The notes below the pieces were generated by a model, which saw nothing but the letters and a program-made list of their open reading frames with translations, did no database searches and was not told the DNA's origin. Positions 9,824-19,022 of a stretch of DNA of 64,000 bases are shown one piece after another. The first letter of the stretch is position 1. Each line of letters opens with the position of its first letter. The translations under genes and the position numbers were made by a program. The stretch comes from Glutamicibacter uratoxydans (GTDB lineage: Bacteria > Actinomycetota > Actinomycetes > Actinomycetales > Micrococcaceae): assembly GCF_006539925.1 (NCBI RefSeq), contig NZ_BJNY01000001.1, forward strand, positions 186,001 to 250,000, read 5' to 3'.

Positions 9824-11524
9824 TCAAGCGGGTTCATCGCCGGCGGCATCGGAATCCGGCGGAGCGTCGCCCAATTGCAGGCCGCCCCAATAGGTGTTGC
9901 GGCGCGGAATCTGTTCCGGATCGATATGCGGCGGCAGGATCACATGCGGCAGCCCGTCGATGTCGACGACCCTGATATGCCCCACATGCCTGCTGTGATG
10001 TCCGTCGGTGCACATCGCCGCCCCGGAAGCCACGCTCGTGATCCCTCCGTCGGCCCAGTCGCGCTGGTAGTGGTCGATCTCCACCTGGTCAGGCGGCGTG
10101 GTGCAGTCGGGAACAATGCAGCCGCGGTCTCTGGCCATGATCGCGGTGCGGATGGCGCCGGTGTGGAATCTCTGGGATCGACCCACATCCAATGGCTGGC
10201 TGTTACCGCCTAGGACAATGGGGATGATATTTGCTTCGGCCAGGATTCTGCGCAGTTCGCCCGGGGGAATGTCCACTGCGTTGGAGGTGATGCCGTGGGA
10301 GCTGGACAGGTGGTAGAGATCGTGCAGCCACATGTAGACGACAACCTGCGGGGTGATGCATTTTGCGGACCCCGGCCCCGCGGAGCTGGTTCCAAGCACC
10401 GCCATGAGCGCGTTGAGCTTGCGCAGCGCCGGGTCGACCTCTGCATCCGAGTCATTGGCGTCAGCGGCGCCGCTGTTCCCGCAGGATTGCGGGCCCTGGC
10501 CGTCCTCGGGGTCGGCTTGCTGATCCGCGGCGCCGCCGTCGACGTGTTCTGAGCTGTCCTGGGCTTGGGCCCATTCAGGCAGCGGCGCATCGGCTTTCAG
10601 CCAATCGGGAACCGGTACTGTATCCGGCTGCTGTTCTTTTCTTGCCTCCTTGCCGGCTTGGGTCCTGCGTGAGGCGGACTGGGCAATGATCGAGTGCAGG
10701 ATCTGGGCCTGCGCGGCATTGGTGCGCAGCTTGAATTCGTGGACTCCCTGCTTCACCGGGCCAACGAAGAGCCCGCGCGGCGGCGGCAGTTCTTCGCTGT
10801 GCTTGTCGCGATAACTGGCGAGTTCAGTATTGACCTGCTTGCGGGCCGAGCGGGGCCCGAGGGTGTCCAGGAAGCGGGCGAAGCGCTCTTCGAGCAGCTC
10901 CCCGTCGTCGTTTCGGGCCTGCAGCTCGATCGGCGTGCCCTCGAATATCTGGTCTTTTGGTTCCAGCTTGGCCAGCTTGCGCGCAGTAGCGGCCAGCTGG
11001 TCGGGATCTGCGGCCCCTGAAGCGTAGAGCTCCGCCAGGTGCGGCATGCGCGCCGGGGCGCGTGTTCCCTGGGCGGTGCGCCGGCCCACCAGCAGATGCG
11101 CGTCGGAGATCCTGCCGGCGGCCGTGAAGTAGTTCAGGTTCAGCCACGAGGCGATCAGGTCTTCGGCACTGCGGTAGCAGGGCTTGCCGCTGCAGCGTTC
11201 CGCCTCGCCGTCAAAATCGCTGGTCCCAGCCTTGATCTGGTCCAATACCTCAAGACTCAAGGCATTGGCTCCAGTGATTTCCAGGTCCAGAGCGGTGGCA
11301 AGCTGTTCTCGGTGCACCCGTCGGGCGAAGTCTTCCACGAGCTGCACGAATCCGAGGCTCAAGCGGGGGTCGGCTTCGCGGTGCACCAGTTCGCCAATTG
11401 CTGTGAACAGCTGCAGGCACATGTCGGCAAGGCGCAGCAGCATGGCGCCGGTGAGCTCAGCACCCAAATGCAAGGGCGTGGCGCACAGGATGTGCAGCGC
11501 GTTGGAAAATGCCGAAATGTTCAT
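9824..11524 (-). CDS. DUF222 / HNH endonuclease domain protein
   Basis: About 566 residues from the ATG at 11524 (MNISAFSNALHIL); an upstream in-frame extension to 11968 is rejected because it runs through the divergent neighbour and has a composition unlike a protein. The N-terminal half resembles the DUF222 domain. The C-terminus holds an HNH nuclease motif near residues 465-515: GCIVPDCTTPPDQVEIDHY followed by MCTDGHHSRHV. Such proteins occur in many copies in Actinobacteria, often in degenerate or repeated form, and their biological role is not known. An acidic, low-complexity linker (DDSEVDP-like stretches around residues 320-380) separates the two parts. Confidence 0.8.
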   Translation of the reverse strand: MNISAFSNALHILCATPLHLGAELTGAMLLRLADMCLQLFTAIGELVHREADPRLSLGFVQLVEDFARRVHREQLATALDLEITGANALSLEVLDQIKAGTSDFDGEAERCSGKPCYRSAEDLIASWLNLNYFTAAGRISDAHLLVGRRTAQGTRAPARMPHLAELYASGAADPDQLAATARKLAKLEPKDQIFEGTPIELQARNDDGELLEERFARFLDTLGPRSARKQVNTELASYRDKHSEELPPPRGLFVGPVKQGVHEFKLRTNAAQAQILHSIIAQSASRRTQAGKEARKEQQPDTVPVPDWLKADAPLPEWAQAQDSSEHVDGGAADQQADPEDGQGPQSCGNSGAADANDSDAEVDPALRKLNALMAVLGTSSAGPGSAKCITPQVVVYMWLHDLYHLSSSHGITSNAVDIPPGELRRILAEANIIPIVLGGNSQPLDVGRSQRFHTGAIRTAIMARDRGCIVPDCTTPPDQVEIDHYQRDWADGGITSVASGAAMCTDGHHSRHVGHIRVVDIDGLPHVILPPHIDPEQIPRRNTYWGGLQLGDAPPDSDAAGDEPA

Positions 11525-11586
11525 GATCCAAGGGTGCGCCCGGCGCGCGGCACCCTGAACAGCCAGGCTGCGGGGTGTGGATAACC

Positions 11587-11599
11587 TAGGCTGGCAGCA
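11587..11599 (+). promoter_or_regulatory. Putative -10 box of the phosphotransferase gene, leaderless arrangement
   Basis: TAGGCT at 11587-11592 is followed by six bases and the ATG at 11599. No Shine-Dalgarno is present upstream of the start. Same layout as at metK and other genes here. Confidence 0.5.
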
Positions 11600-12342
11600 T
11601 GGAGGAAAAAGAGCTTGCCGGAGGAAATGCCAGCGGAATCGTGGTGCGCAAAGGCAACACCGTGCGCAAGCCGGCCACTGCCGCCACGAAGGTCGTGCGG
11701 CGCTATCTGCAGTTCTTGGGTGCTCGTGGCCTGCGGGTGCCGCGGCATTTCGGGCTTGATTCCTTCGGCCGGCAGAAGCTGGAGTTCGTCGACGGCGTTC
11801 TTGCCATGGACCGCCCGCGTCTGGCGCGGGCCGAACTGGTTCGGGTGGGGCAGGTGGTGCGCGAACTGCACGATGCCAGTGCGGGATTCGCCTGGAATGC
11901 CGGGGATGAATTCGATTCGCCAATCCCCGCGCCGGGGCAGGAGCTGATGTGCCACAACGACTTGGCACCGTGGAACCTGGTGGTCGGCGAGGCAGACTGG
12001 GTGTTCATCGACTGGGATGCCGCCGCTCCAAGCACGCGTTTGTGGGATCTGGCCTATGCGGCGCAGAGCTTTGCCGTGAACAACCCAGGGGCGCCGCCCG
12101 ATGCGGCGGCTGGGGATTTGCAGGCGTTCCTGCGCGGCTTCGGCCCCGATGATGCGCTGCTCAGGGAATTGGTGCCGGCGATGATCGAACGCGTGGCGGC
12201 AATGTACCAGCTGCTGCGCAGCTCGCACGAGGCGGGCATCGAGCCGTGGGGGAGCATGTTCAGCACCGGCCATGGGGAACATTGGGCGGCAGTGCACCGC
12301 TACCTGCTCGAGCATCGCCGGCTGCTGGACGCGTCGGCTTAA
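11599..12342 (+). CDS. Aminoglycoside phosphotransferase (APH)-family protein
   Basis: A 247-residue protein of the APH/choline kinase fold. The catalytic loop CHNDLAPWNLV (near residues 117-127) and the metal-binding VFIDWDAAAPS (near 134-144) are intact, so it is probably an active small-molecule kinase. The N-terminal lobe is short and lacks a recognisable drug-binding signature, so resistance should not be assumed; substrate unknown. It is divergent from the HNH gene with 74 bp between start codons and probably has a leaderless mRNA. Confidence 0.8.
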   Translation: MEEKELAGGNASGIVVRKGNTVRKPATAATKVVRRYLQFLGARGLRVPRHFGLDSFGRQKLEFVDGVLAMDRPRLARAELVRVGQVVRELHDASAGFAWNAGDEFDSPIPAPGQELMCHNDLAPWNLVVGEADWVFIDWDAAAPSTRLWDLAYAAQSFAVNNPGAPPDAAAGDLQAFLRGFGPDDALLRELVPAMIERVAAMYQLLRSSHEAGIEPWGSMFSTGHGEHWAAVHRYLLEHRRLLDASA

Positions 12343-12371
12343 CCGATGCACGGGTGCTGGCAGAACTGCGG

Positions 12372-12383
12372 TAGAATCGGGGC
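12372..12383 (+). promoter_or_regulatory. Putative promoter (-10) for the leuS leader transcript
   Basis: TAGAAT at 12372-12377 matches a strong -10 consensus and lies six bases before the ATG of a nine-codon leader ORF. No clear -35 is visible at 16-18 bp. This would place the transcript start at the leader ATG. Confidence 0.5.
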
Positions 12384-12410
12384 ATGCATCCAGCGAGCAG
12401 CCTAGTCTAA
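12384..12410 (+). CDS. Candidate leuS leader peptide (8 residues)
   Basis: A minimal ORF reads MHPASSLV. Its only leucine is encoded by CTA (12402-12404), a codon that is rare in GC-rich genes such as those here. It begins at the predicted transcription start and ends three bases before a hairpin and a terminator that precede leuS. The layout suggests ribosome-mediated attenuation in response to charged leucyl-tRNA. This is inference; a single leucine codon makes the case weaker than for leuA. Confidence 0.45.
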   Translation: MHPASSLV

Positions 12411-12412
12411 GC

Positions 12413-12427
12413 ACGGCCGATGGCCGT
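12413..12427 (+). other. Small RNA hairpin in the leuS leader
   Basis: ACGGCC-GAT-GGCCGT is a perfect six-base-pair stem directly after the leader ORF stop codon. A ribosome held at the CTA codon would cover its 5' arm, so it may act as a pause or control hairpin. Confidence 0.5.
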
Positions 12428-12428
12428 A

Positions 12429-12460
12429 CCCCCGAGTGGAAATTTGGGGGCTTTTGTTGT
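12429..12460 (+). terminator. Rho-independent terminator (attenuator) upstream of leuS
   Basis: CCCCCGAGT (12429-12437) pairs with ATTTGGGGG (12442-12450) around a GGAA loop, using two G-U pairs, and is followed by CTTTTGTTGT. It lies 74 bp before the leuS start and after a promoter and leader ORF, so it is best read as an attenuator rather than the terminator of the gene upstream. Confidence 0.65.
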
Positions 12461-12524
12461 GTCCGGATACAAATACAAGTTTTTCCGTCAGGAAATTTTT
12501 CCGCAAGCGTGTGAGAAGAGCTCA

Positions 12525-15014
12525 GTGACATCATCGACGAACGAGACCAGAACCTACGACTTCACGGACATCGAGTCCAAGTGGCTATCGGTTTGGGACG
12601 AGCTAGAGGTGTTCAAGCCCGCCGACGACGGCTCGCGTGAACGCCGCTACGTCCTGGACATGTTCCCGTACCCATCAGGCGATCTGCACATGGGCCATGC
12701 CGAGGCATTTGCCATGGGCGACGTCGTCGCGCGCTACTGGCGCCTGCGCGGCTATGATGTCATGCACCCGATCGGCTGGGACTCCTTCGGCCTGCCTGCA
12801 GAGAATGCTGCGATCAAGAACAACCAGCATCCGAAGGAATGGACATACAAGAACATCGAGACCCAGGCCGGCAGCTTTAAGCGCTACGCCATCTCCGCCG
12901 ACTGGTCCCGCCGCCTGCACACTTCAGATCCGGAGTACTACCGCTGGACCCAGTGGCTGTTCACCAAGTTCTACGAGAAGGGCCTTGCCTACCGCAAGGA
13001 CCACCCGGTCAACTGGTGCCCGAAGGACCAGACCGTGCTGGCCAACGAGCAGGTAGTCAACGGCGTCTGCGACCGCTGCGGCACCCCGGTGACCAAGAAG
13101 TCGCTGAACCAGTGGTACTTCAAGATCACCGACTACGCCGACCGCCTGCTCGAGGACATGGAGCAGCTGAAGGGCCACTGGCCCGAGCGCGTGCTGCTGA
13201 TGCAGAAGAACTGGATCGGCCGCTCCGAGGGCGCCCAGGTCACCTTCGAAATCGAGGCGCAGGATGCCTTGCCTGCGGTGAAGATCCCGGTCTTCACCAC
13301 CCGCCCCGATACCCTGTACGGCGCCACCTTCATGGTGGTCGCCGCCGACGCGGACCTGGCCGGCGAGCTGGTCACCGACGAACACCGGTCCGCCCTGGAG
13401 GAATACCAGGAGCAGGTCAAGGCGCTTTCCGAGATCGAGCGCCAGTCTACCGAGCGCGAAAAGACCGGCGTGTTCACCGGCCGCTATGGCATCAACCCGC
13501 TTTCAGGCGAAAAGCTGCCGATCTGGGCAGCGGACTATGTGCTGGCCGACTACGGCACCGGAGCCATCATGGCAGTGCCAGCGCACGACCAGCGCGACCT
13601 TGACTTCGCCCGCGCCTTCGACCTGCCGGTGCGCGTGGTCGTAGACACCGGGCTGGAAGACCCGAATGAGACCGGCATCGCCACCGCCGGCGAGGGCCAG
13701 CTGGTGAACTCCGGCGAGCTGACCGGCCTGGGCAAGGCGGAGGCGATCGCCAAGGCCATCGAAATCGTTGAGGCCGCCGGCACCGGCGAGCACAAGGTGA
13801 ACTTCCGCCTGCGCGACTGGCTGCTGAGCCGCCAGCGCTTCTGGGGCACCCCGATCCCAATCATCCACTGCGCCCACTGCGGCGAGGTTCCGGTGCCCGA
13901 GGACCAGCTGCCGGTGCGCCTGCCGGATAACCTGCGCGGCGAGCAGCTCGCGCCGAAGGGCACTAGCCCGCTGGCCGCCGCTGCGGACTGGGTCAACGTC
14001 GCCTGCCCGAAGTGCGGTGCGGACGCCAAGCGCGACACCGACACCATGGACACCTTCGTGGACTCCTCCTGGTACTTCCTGCGCTTCACCTCGCCGAACT
14101 ACACCGAGGGCCCCTTCGACCCGAAGGCTGTGCGCGACTGGATGCCGGTGGGCCAGTACGTCGGCGGCGTGGAGCACGCGATCCTGCACCTGCTCTACGC
14201 GCGCTTCTTCACCAAGGTCGTGCATGACCTTGGCCTGATCGACGCTTCGGAGCCCTTCGGCGCGCTGCTGAACCAGGGCCAGGTGCTTAACGGCGGCAAG
14301 GCCATGAGCAAGTCGCTGGGCAACGGCGTGGACTTGGGCCAGCAGCTGGACAAGTTCGGCGTAGACGCCATCCGCCTGACCATGGTCTTCGCTTCGCCGC
14401 CGGAAGACGACGTGGACTGGGCCGATGTCTCGCCTGCCGGTTCGCAGAAGTTCCTGGCCCGCGCTTGGCGCCTGGCCCAGGACACCGACAGCGCCGCCGG
14501 CGTGGACTACGCGGCGGGGGACAAGGCGCTGCGCCAGGTCACCCACCGCACCGTGCACGAGTCGGCCCAGCTGCTTGATTCGGGCAAGTTCAACGTGGTC
14601 ATCGCCAAGACCATGGAGCTGGTCAACGCGACCCGCAAGACCATCGACTCCGGCGCAGGCGCCGCGGATCCTGCGGTGTGCGAGGCCGCGACCGTCGTCG
14701 CCCAGCTGCTGAGCCTGTTCGCCCCGTACACCGCCGAGGACATGTGGGAGGCGCTGGGCTATGAGCCGAGCGTCGCGAACAGCGCGTGGCCGCAGGTGGA
14801 TCAGTCGCTGCTGGTGGATGACACCATCACCGCCGTGGTGCAGATCAAGGGCAAGGTGCGCGCGCGCCTTGAGGTTTCCGTGGACATCACCGAGGACGAG
14901 CTGCGCGAGCAGGCGCTAGCCCATGAGGCAGTGGTGCGCATGCTGGACGGCAAGGCCCCGCTGAAGGTCATCGTGCGTGCCCCGAAGCTCGTGAACGTGG
15001 TTCCGGCCCCGTAG
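12525..15014 (+). CDS. leuS: Leucyl-tRNA synthetase LeuS
   Basis: An 829-residue class I aminoacyl-tRNA synthetase that charges tRNA-Leu. The HIGH-type signature appears as [10 protein letters not shown] near residues 50-60, the KMSKS signature as [11 protein letters not shown] near 590-600, and the editing (CP1) domain lies between. The GTG at 12525 is chosen since it has GAGAAGAG just upstream and gives the usual short N-terminus before [10 protein letters not shown]; the open frame back to 12420 crosses the terminator hairpin. The gene stands behind a leader ORF and terminator suggesting leucine-dependent attenuation. Confidence 0.97.
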   Translation: MTSSTNETRTYDFTDIESKWLSVWDELEVFKPADDGSRERRYVLDMFPYPSGDLHMGHAEAFAMGDVVARYWRLRGYDVMHPIGWDSFGLPAENAAIKNNQHPKEWTYKNIETQAGSFKRYAISADWSRRLHTSDPEYYRWTQWLFTKFYEKGLAYRKDHPVNWCPKDQTVLANEQVVNGVCDRCGTPVTKKSLNQWYFKITDYADRLLEDMEQLKGHWPERVLLMQKNWIGRSEGAQVTFEIEAQDALPAVKIPVFTTRPDTLYGATFMVVAADADLAGELVTDEHRSALEEYQEQVKALSEIERQSTEREKTGVFTGRYGINPLSGEKLPIWAADYVLADYGTGAIMAVPAHDQRDLDFARAFDLPVRVVVDTGLEDPNETGIATAGEGQLVNSGELTGLGKAEAIAKAIEIVEAAGTGEHKVNFRLRDWLLSRQRFWGTPIPIIHCAHCGEVPVPEDQLPVRLPDNLRGEQLAPKGTSPLAAAADWVNVACPKCGADAKRDTDTMDTFVDSSWYFLRFTSPNYTEGPFDPKAVRDWMPVGQYVGGVEHAILHLLYARFFTKVVHDLGLIDASEPFGALLNQGQVLNGGKAMSKSLGNGVDLGQQLDKFGVDAIRLTMVFASPPEDDVDWADVSPAGSQKFLARAWRLAQDTDSAAGVDYAAGDKALRQVTHRTVHESAQLLDSGKFNVVIAKTMELVNATRKTIDSGAGAADPAVCEAATVVAQLLSLFAPYTAEDMWEALGYEPSVANSAWPQVDQSLLVDDTITAVVQIKGKVRARLEVSVDITEDELREQALAHEAVVRMLDGKAPLKVIVRAPKLVNVVPAP

Positions 15015-15041
15015 GTTTGCCGCCGCGCATCGCGCGTGCCG

Positions 15042-15054
15042 TAAGCTGTGCTAC
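15042..15054 (+). promoter_or_regulatory. Putative -10 box of degV-family gene, leaderless arrangement
   Basis: TAAGCT at 15042-15047 is followed by seven bases and the ATG at 15055. No Shine-Dalgarno is seen. Confidence 0.45.
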
Positions 15055-15993
15055 ATGAGTGAACGTGCAAAAAGCCCACGTGGAGGGTGGCTGCCCAAGT
15101 GGCTGGCTCCGCGTGGGCTTTCGCGCGCCCGGATCGGCATCGTCTCCGACTCCGCCTCCTGCCTGCCCGAATCACTGCGCGGCAGCGAAGACTTCATCCA
15201 GTTGGGCATCCCGATCATCGTGGACAACGACGTGCAGGGCGAGGACGTCACCGCGCTGATGATGGGCCTGGCCATGGGCAAGAGCGTGAAGACCTCGCGT
15301 CCGGCCCCCGGCGAGTTCGCCCGCGCCTACGCGCAGCTGGCCGCCGCAGGCTGCGATTCGATCATCTCCATCCACCTCTCGGCCGGGCTTTCGGGCACCG
15401 CCGACGCCGCCCGGCTGGCCGCCGCCGACGCTCCGGTGCCGGTGGCCGTGGTGGATTCGAAGACCGTGGCCATGCCGCAGGGCTACGCGATCGCCGACAT
15501 GCTGCAGGCCAGAGCGGCCGGCGCGCCACGCGAAATGCTGGAGCAGATTGCCGCGGCGGCCGCGGCGAACACCGTCTACTTTGCGGTGCCCAGCCTGGAG
15601 ACTCTGCGCCGCGGGGGCCGGATCAGCGCCGTGTCCTCGGTGTTCGGCAACCTGCTGAACGTCAAGCCGATCCTGAGCATCGTCAACGGGGCCATCTCCC
15701 CAATCGAGAAGCCGCGCTCCTTCGCCAGGGCGCAGGCAAGGCTGGTGGCTCTGGCCCGGCGGGACGCCGAGGCGGTGCAGGGCCCGGCGCGCATCGGCGT
15801 GATGCACTTCGGGGCCGCTGAGCTGGCCGCCGAAATCGCCACTGAGCTGGGCCCCTATGCGCACGGCCCGGTGCTCATCGAGTCGCTCCCGGCGGTGCTG
15901 GCCGCCCATACCGGCATCGGCGTGCTGGGCGTCTGCGTCGCCCCGCTGTATCCACAGTCTGGACCTGAGACACCGCCAGCCTCCAAGAGCTAG
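15055..15993 (+). CDS. DegV family fatty-acid-binding protein
   Basis: A 312-residue DegV-type protein. The family N-terminal strand is IGIVSDSASCLP, starting only at residue 25, so there is an unusual basic N-terminal extension (MSERAKSPRGGWLPKW...). The conserved ISIHLSAGLSGT and VDSKTVAMPQG segments are present. DegV proteins bind fatty acids; in Firmicutes related FakB proteins feed a fatty-acid kinase, but a kinase partner is not seen here. No alternative start exists after residue 1. The first codons contain a long inverted repeat (15071-15121). Confidence 0.88.
   Translation: MSERAKSPRGGWLPKWLAPRGLSRARIGIVSDSASCLPESLRGSEDFIQLGIPIIVDNDVQGEDVTALMMGLAMGKSVKTSRPAPGEFARAYAQLAAAGCDSIISIHLSAGLSGTADAARLAAADAPVPVAVVDSKTVAMPQGYAIADMLQARAAGAPREMLEQIAAAAAANTVYFAVPSLETLRRGGRISAVSSVFGNLLNVKPILSIVNGAISPIEKPRSFARAQARLVALARRDAEAVQGPARIGVMHFGAAELAAEIATELGPYAHGPVLIESLPAVLAAHTGIGVLGVCVAPLYPQSGPETPPASKS
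15071..15121 (+). repeat. Perfect 10-bp inverted repeat inside the start of the degV-family gene
   Basis: AAAGCCCACG (15071-15080) and CGTGGGCTTT (15112-15121) are exact reverse complements separated by 31 bases, within codons 6-23. The right arm ends in TTT then GC-rich sequence. It resembles a terminator or attenuator hairpin but is translated. It might also end readthrough from leuS. Confidence 0.5.
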
Positions 15994-16002
15994 CCCACAC
16001 TG

Positions 16003-16707
16003 GTGCCCATGGGGCGCCATGACTTCTTCAGCAGATTTGCGCCACGCCCGTCGCGGCTCCGCTTTGCCGTGACCCGCGTGGCGGTCTTTGTGCTGGTGCT
16101 CATCGTCCTGGCCTGGATTGGGCTGTCCATCCTGCTCGCCCCGCCGCCGGGCAGCACCGAGCTTGAAACCGTCCCCCTGGTCTCCGAGCCATCGGCTGCG
16201 CCCCCACTTTCGCCTCCGGGGCAGTCCAGCCCTCCGGGATCAACGCCGCCGGCCTCGGCCCAGCCGGCCGCCGGAGCACTGACGGTTCATGTGGTCGGCG
16301 CTGTGAAGAAGCCGGGAGTCTATGTGCTGGCCCCCGGCTCGCGCATCATCGACGCGGTGGAAGCGGCCGGCGGAATGGCCAAGAAGGCCGCCCCGGAGCA
16401 GCTGAACCTCGCAGCCCCGCTCACCGACGGGCAGCAGGTGGTGATGCCGCGCGCCGGAAAAGCCGCCGGGGGCGACGTGGGGCAGCCGCCGTCCTCAGCG
16501 TCGCCGGGCGCAGGCTCAAAGGTCTCGCTGAACACCGCCGACGCGCAGGAACTGCAGCAGCTGCCTGGCATCGGGCCTTCGCTGGCTGCGCGGATCATCG
16601 AATTCCGCACCAAAAACGGCCCCTTTACCTCGCTGTCAGACCTTGATGCCGTCTCCGGAATCGGCCCGTCGATCCTGGCGAACCTCGAAGGCCTGGCCGA
16701 GCCATGA
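16003..16707 (+). CDS. comEA: ComEA-like competence DNA-binding protein
   Basis: A 234-residue protein with one membrane helix near residues 24-46, a proline-rich spacer, a SLBB domain (LTVHVVGAVKKPGVYVLAPG) and a C-terminal helix-hairpin-helix pair (LNTADAQELQQLPGIGPSLA ... SGIGPSILANLE). ComEA binds incoming double-stranded DNA at the outer face of the membrane. GTG at 16003 or ATG at 16009 could start it; neither has a clear ribosome site. comEC begins 10 bp downstream, so the two form a DNA-uptake operon. Confidence 0.88.
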   Translation: MPMGRHDFFSRFAPRPSRLRFAVTRVAVFVLVLIVLAWIGLSILLAPPPGSTELETVPLVSEPSAAPPLSPPGQSSPPGSTPPASAQPAAGALTVHVVGAVKKPGVYVLAPGSRIIDAVEAAGGMAKKAAPEQLNLAAPLTDGQQVVMPRAGKAAGGDVGQPPSSASPGAGSKVSLNTADAQELQQLPGIGPSLAARIIEFRTKNGPFTSLSDLDAVSGIGPSILANLEGLAEP

Positions 16708-16717
16708 GGCGCCGGTA

Positions 16718-18988
16718 ATGCGCACCGACTTTCGCGGCCTGTGGTTCCTGGCTGGGGTCTGGCTGACCGCCTACCTGCGACCGGGGTGGCCTGTCATGCT
16801 GGCGGTGCTGGTGCTCTTCGCCCTGCTTTTCGCCCTGCTGCTGCGCCACCAGCACGAGCATTCCTACGCTGCCCCGTGGTTCACCGGACCGCTCCTGCTG
16901 CTGCTCGCTTCCTTGGCCGCCGCCGGTTCCGCACTGGGCGCCACCGAATGCACCCTTCCGGACCAGGGCGAACAGCAGCGCCGGATTCAGGTGGCCTTCG
17001 ACGAGCCCGCCGAGCTCGACGCCCAGGGCCAGTTCTCCGGCGCCGGCAGAATCTTGTCCTACCAGGACCCGGCGGGCTGGCACAGCTGCCAGCTAGACGC
17101 CTATATCAGCAGCCGCGAGCAGCTGCCGCCGGAGGCCTCAGGCTTCACGGCGATCGCCACCCTGCGCCCAGCCCAGGATTCGGGAAGCTTCCAATGGTGG
17201 GTGCGGCTGGATACGGCGGCACAGGCCACCGGGTGGCAGCGCCCCGGCCCGGCGCAGAACCTCAAAGCCAGGTTCAGCGCCCAGCTCGAACCATTGTCCC
17301 AGAACGCCCGCGGGCTGCTGCCGGGAATGCTCTATGGGGACCGCAGCGCGCAAAGCGAAGAACTCCAGGAGGCGATGAAGGGCAGCGGTCTGAGCCACCT
17401 GACTGCCGTGAGCGGATCGAACATTGCGCTGGTCGGCTCGATGGCGATGCTGCTGCTGCGCCTGCTGGGCATTCCGCGAGTGCTCAGCACGGTGCTGCTG
17501 CTCCTCGTGCTGGCAGGGTTCGTGGGCTTTGTCGGCACGGATCCGAGCGTGCTGCGCGCGGGGCTGATGGGCGCGGTGGCATCCATCTCGCTGCTGACCG
17601 GGCGGGGCCAGGGTTCGCTGGGGATCCTTTCCTTCTGCGCCAGCGCCCTGCTGCTCTTCGACGCCGGCCTGGCCGCGGACCCCGCCTTCGCGCTCTCGGT
17701 GCTGGCCACGGCAGGCATCATCATGCTTGCCCCGGCGCTGACCGACCTGTTCGCCAACCTGCTGCCTTCCAGCCTGGCGGAAATGACTGCGATCTGCTGC
17801 TCCGCGCAATTCACCTGCCTGCCGGTAGTAATCGCGCTGAACAGTGGCTTCAGCCTGTACTCGCTGCCGGCCAACCTGCTGGTGGCGCCGCTGCTGCCGA
17901 TGATCACGCTGCTCGGAGTGGCAGCGGTGCTGCTGTGCACCGCCGCGCCGCCGGCGGCCTTCGCGATCAGCTGGTTAATCAGCTGGCCTGCCGAGCTGAT
18001 CGGGCGCATCGCGCAGTGGGCGGTCCAGCTGCCAGGAGCCGCCCGCCCCTGGCCGCACGGGGCGTCCGGGGTCGCCCTGGCCGTCGGCATCAGCATGGTT
18101 TTCACGATCCTGGTGATCGCCCACCGCGAGGTGCAGGCCTTCAAGCTTCGCCGCACGGCCCAGCTCGGTCTGGGCGTCTTGGCAGTCTTCCTCGGCGCGC
18201 TGGTGGTTCCCGCCACCCTGTGGTGGCCGGCGCCTGACAGCGGCGCATGGAACATCGCGATGTGCGACGTCGGCCAGGGCGATGCGCTGGTCATCCGCAC
18301 CAGCGGCGCGGATGCCTGGCTCATCGATACCGGGCCGCCCGGCGCGCCGCTGCTTCAGTGCCTGCGCCAGCTGCAAGTTGAGAGCCTGTCCAAGGTGTTC
18401 ATCACCCACTCGGACAACGACCACCGCGGGGGATTGGAGGCCTTGGAAGGCTCCGGCATCCCGATCGGCCAGCGGCTGGTGTCCGCCGGCTTTCCGGCAG
18501 AGCTCTGGAAGGATCCGCAGGTGCTGAATCCCGGGGACGGCGGAGGCGATGCAGCGCTGGGCTACACGGTGATCGGTCCTGATCCGCAGGGGATCAAATA
18601 CGCCGAACCCAATGACACCTCGCTGGTGCTGCGCTTCAGCTTCGCCGCAGGGGACCGGACGGTCGACTTCTTCACCGCGGGAGACATGGAGCAGCAGGCC
18701 ATGCACCGGCTGCTGGCAGAACACCCGCAGGCCCCGGCGGCGATCCTGAAGGCCTCGCATCATGGCGCCCGCAACGGCGGGGTGGAACTGATCCAGAAGA
18801 TACACCCGGCCGTATTTCTAGTCTCGGTGGGAGCTGACAACACCTACGGGCATCCCAATGCCGCGGTGATCGACGCGGCGCGCGGCATCGGGGCACAGGT
18901 GCTGCGCACCGACCAGCAGGGAACTGTGCTGCTTTCCATCGCCGCTGACGGCGTGCACACCTCATCGTTGGGTGCGCCGATTCGGTAG
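16718..18988 (+). CDS. comEC: ComEC/Rec2 DNA-uptake channel protein with metallo-beta-lactamase domain
   Basis: About 756 residues. The N-terminus has membrane helices and an extracellular segment, the middle is the polytopic Competence domain (SHLTAVSGSNIALVGSM is the family signature), and the C-terminal part from about residue 510 is a metallo-beta-lactamase fold with CDVGQGDALVI, THSDNDHRGG and ASHHGARNGG. ComEC moves single-stranded DNA across the membrane; the C-terminal domain may degrade the other strand. ATG at 16718 is taken; the open frame upstream overlaps comEA out of frame. Follows comEA, precedes holA. Confidence 0.9.
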   Translation: MRTDFRGLWFLAGVWLTAYLRPGWPVMLAVLVLFALLFALLLRHQHEHSYAAPWFTGPLLLLLASLAAAGSALGATECTLPDQGEQQRRIQVAFDEPAELDAQGQFSGAGRILSYQDPAGWHSCQLDAYISSREQLPPEASGFTAIATLRPAQDSGSFQWWVRLDTAAQATGWQRPGPAQNLKARFSAQLEPLSQNARGLLPGMLYGDRSAQSEELQEAMKGSGLSHLTAVSGSNIALVGSMAMLLLRLLGIPRVLSTVLLLLVLAGFVGFVGTDPSVLRAGLMGAVASISLLTGRGQGSLGILSFCASALLLFDAGLAADPAFALSVLATAGIIMLAPALTDLFANLLPSSLAEMTAICCSAQFTCLPVVIALNSGFSLYSLPANLLVAPLLPMITLLGVAAVLLCTAAPPAAFAISWLISWPAELIGRIAQWAVQLPGAARPWPHGASGVALAVGISMVFTILVIAHREVQAFKLRRTAQLGLGVLAVFLGALVVPATLWWPAPDSGAWNIAMCDVGQGDALVIRTSGADAWLIDTGPPGAPLLQCLRQLQVESLSKVFITHSDNDHRGGLEALEGSGIPIGQRLVSAGFPAELWKDPQVLNPGDGGGDAALGYTVIGPDPQGIKYAEPNDTSLVLRFSFAAGDRTVDFFTAGDMEQQAMHRLLAEHPQAPAAILKASHHGARNGGVELIQKIHPAVFLVSVGADNTYGHPNAAVIDAARGIGAQVLRTDQQGTVLLSIAADGVHTSSLGAPIR

Positions 18989-19022
18989 GCTAGAGGTACA
19001 GTACGCGGCACTAAGGAGTTCG

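Noticed and set aside
11525-11968. Extended N-terminus of the HNH protein
   Set aside because: The extension overlaps the divergent phosphotransferase gene and has a composition rich in R, P and A without protein character; ATG 11524 fits the DUF222 start.
11599-12342. Aminoglycoside resistance gene
   Set aside because: Only the general kinase motifs are present; nothing supports drug specificity.
12420-12524. Longer leuS start
   Set aside because: It would start inside the attenuator; the family N-terminus begins at about 12525.
16643-16717. Longer comEC start overlapping comEA
   Set aside because: Out-of-frame reading of comEA codons; ATG 16718 is right after the comEA stop and begins the hydrophobic segment.
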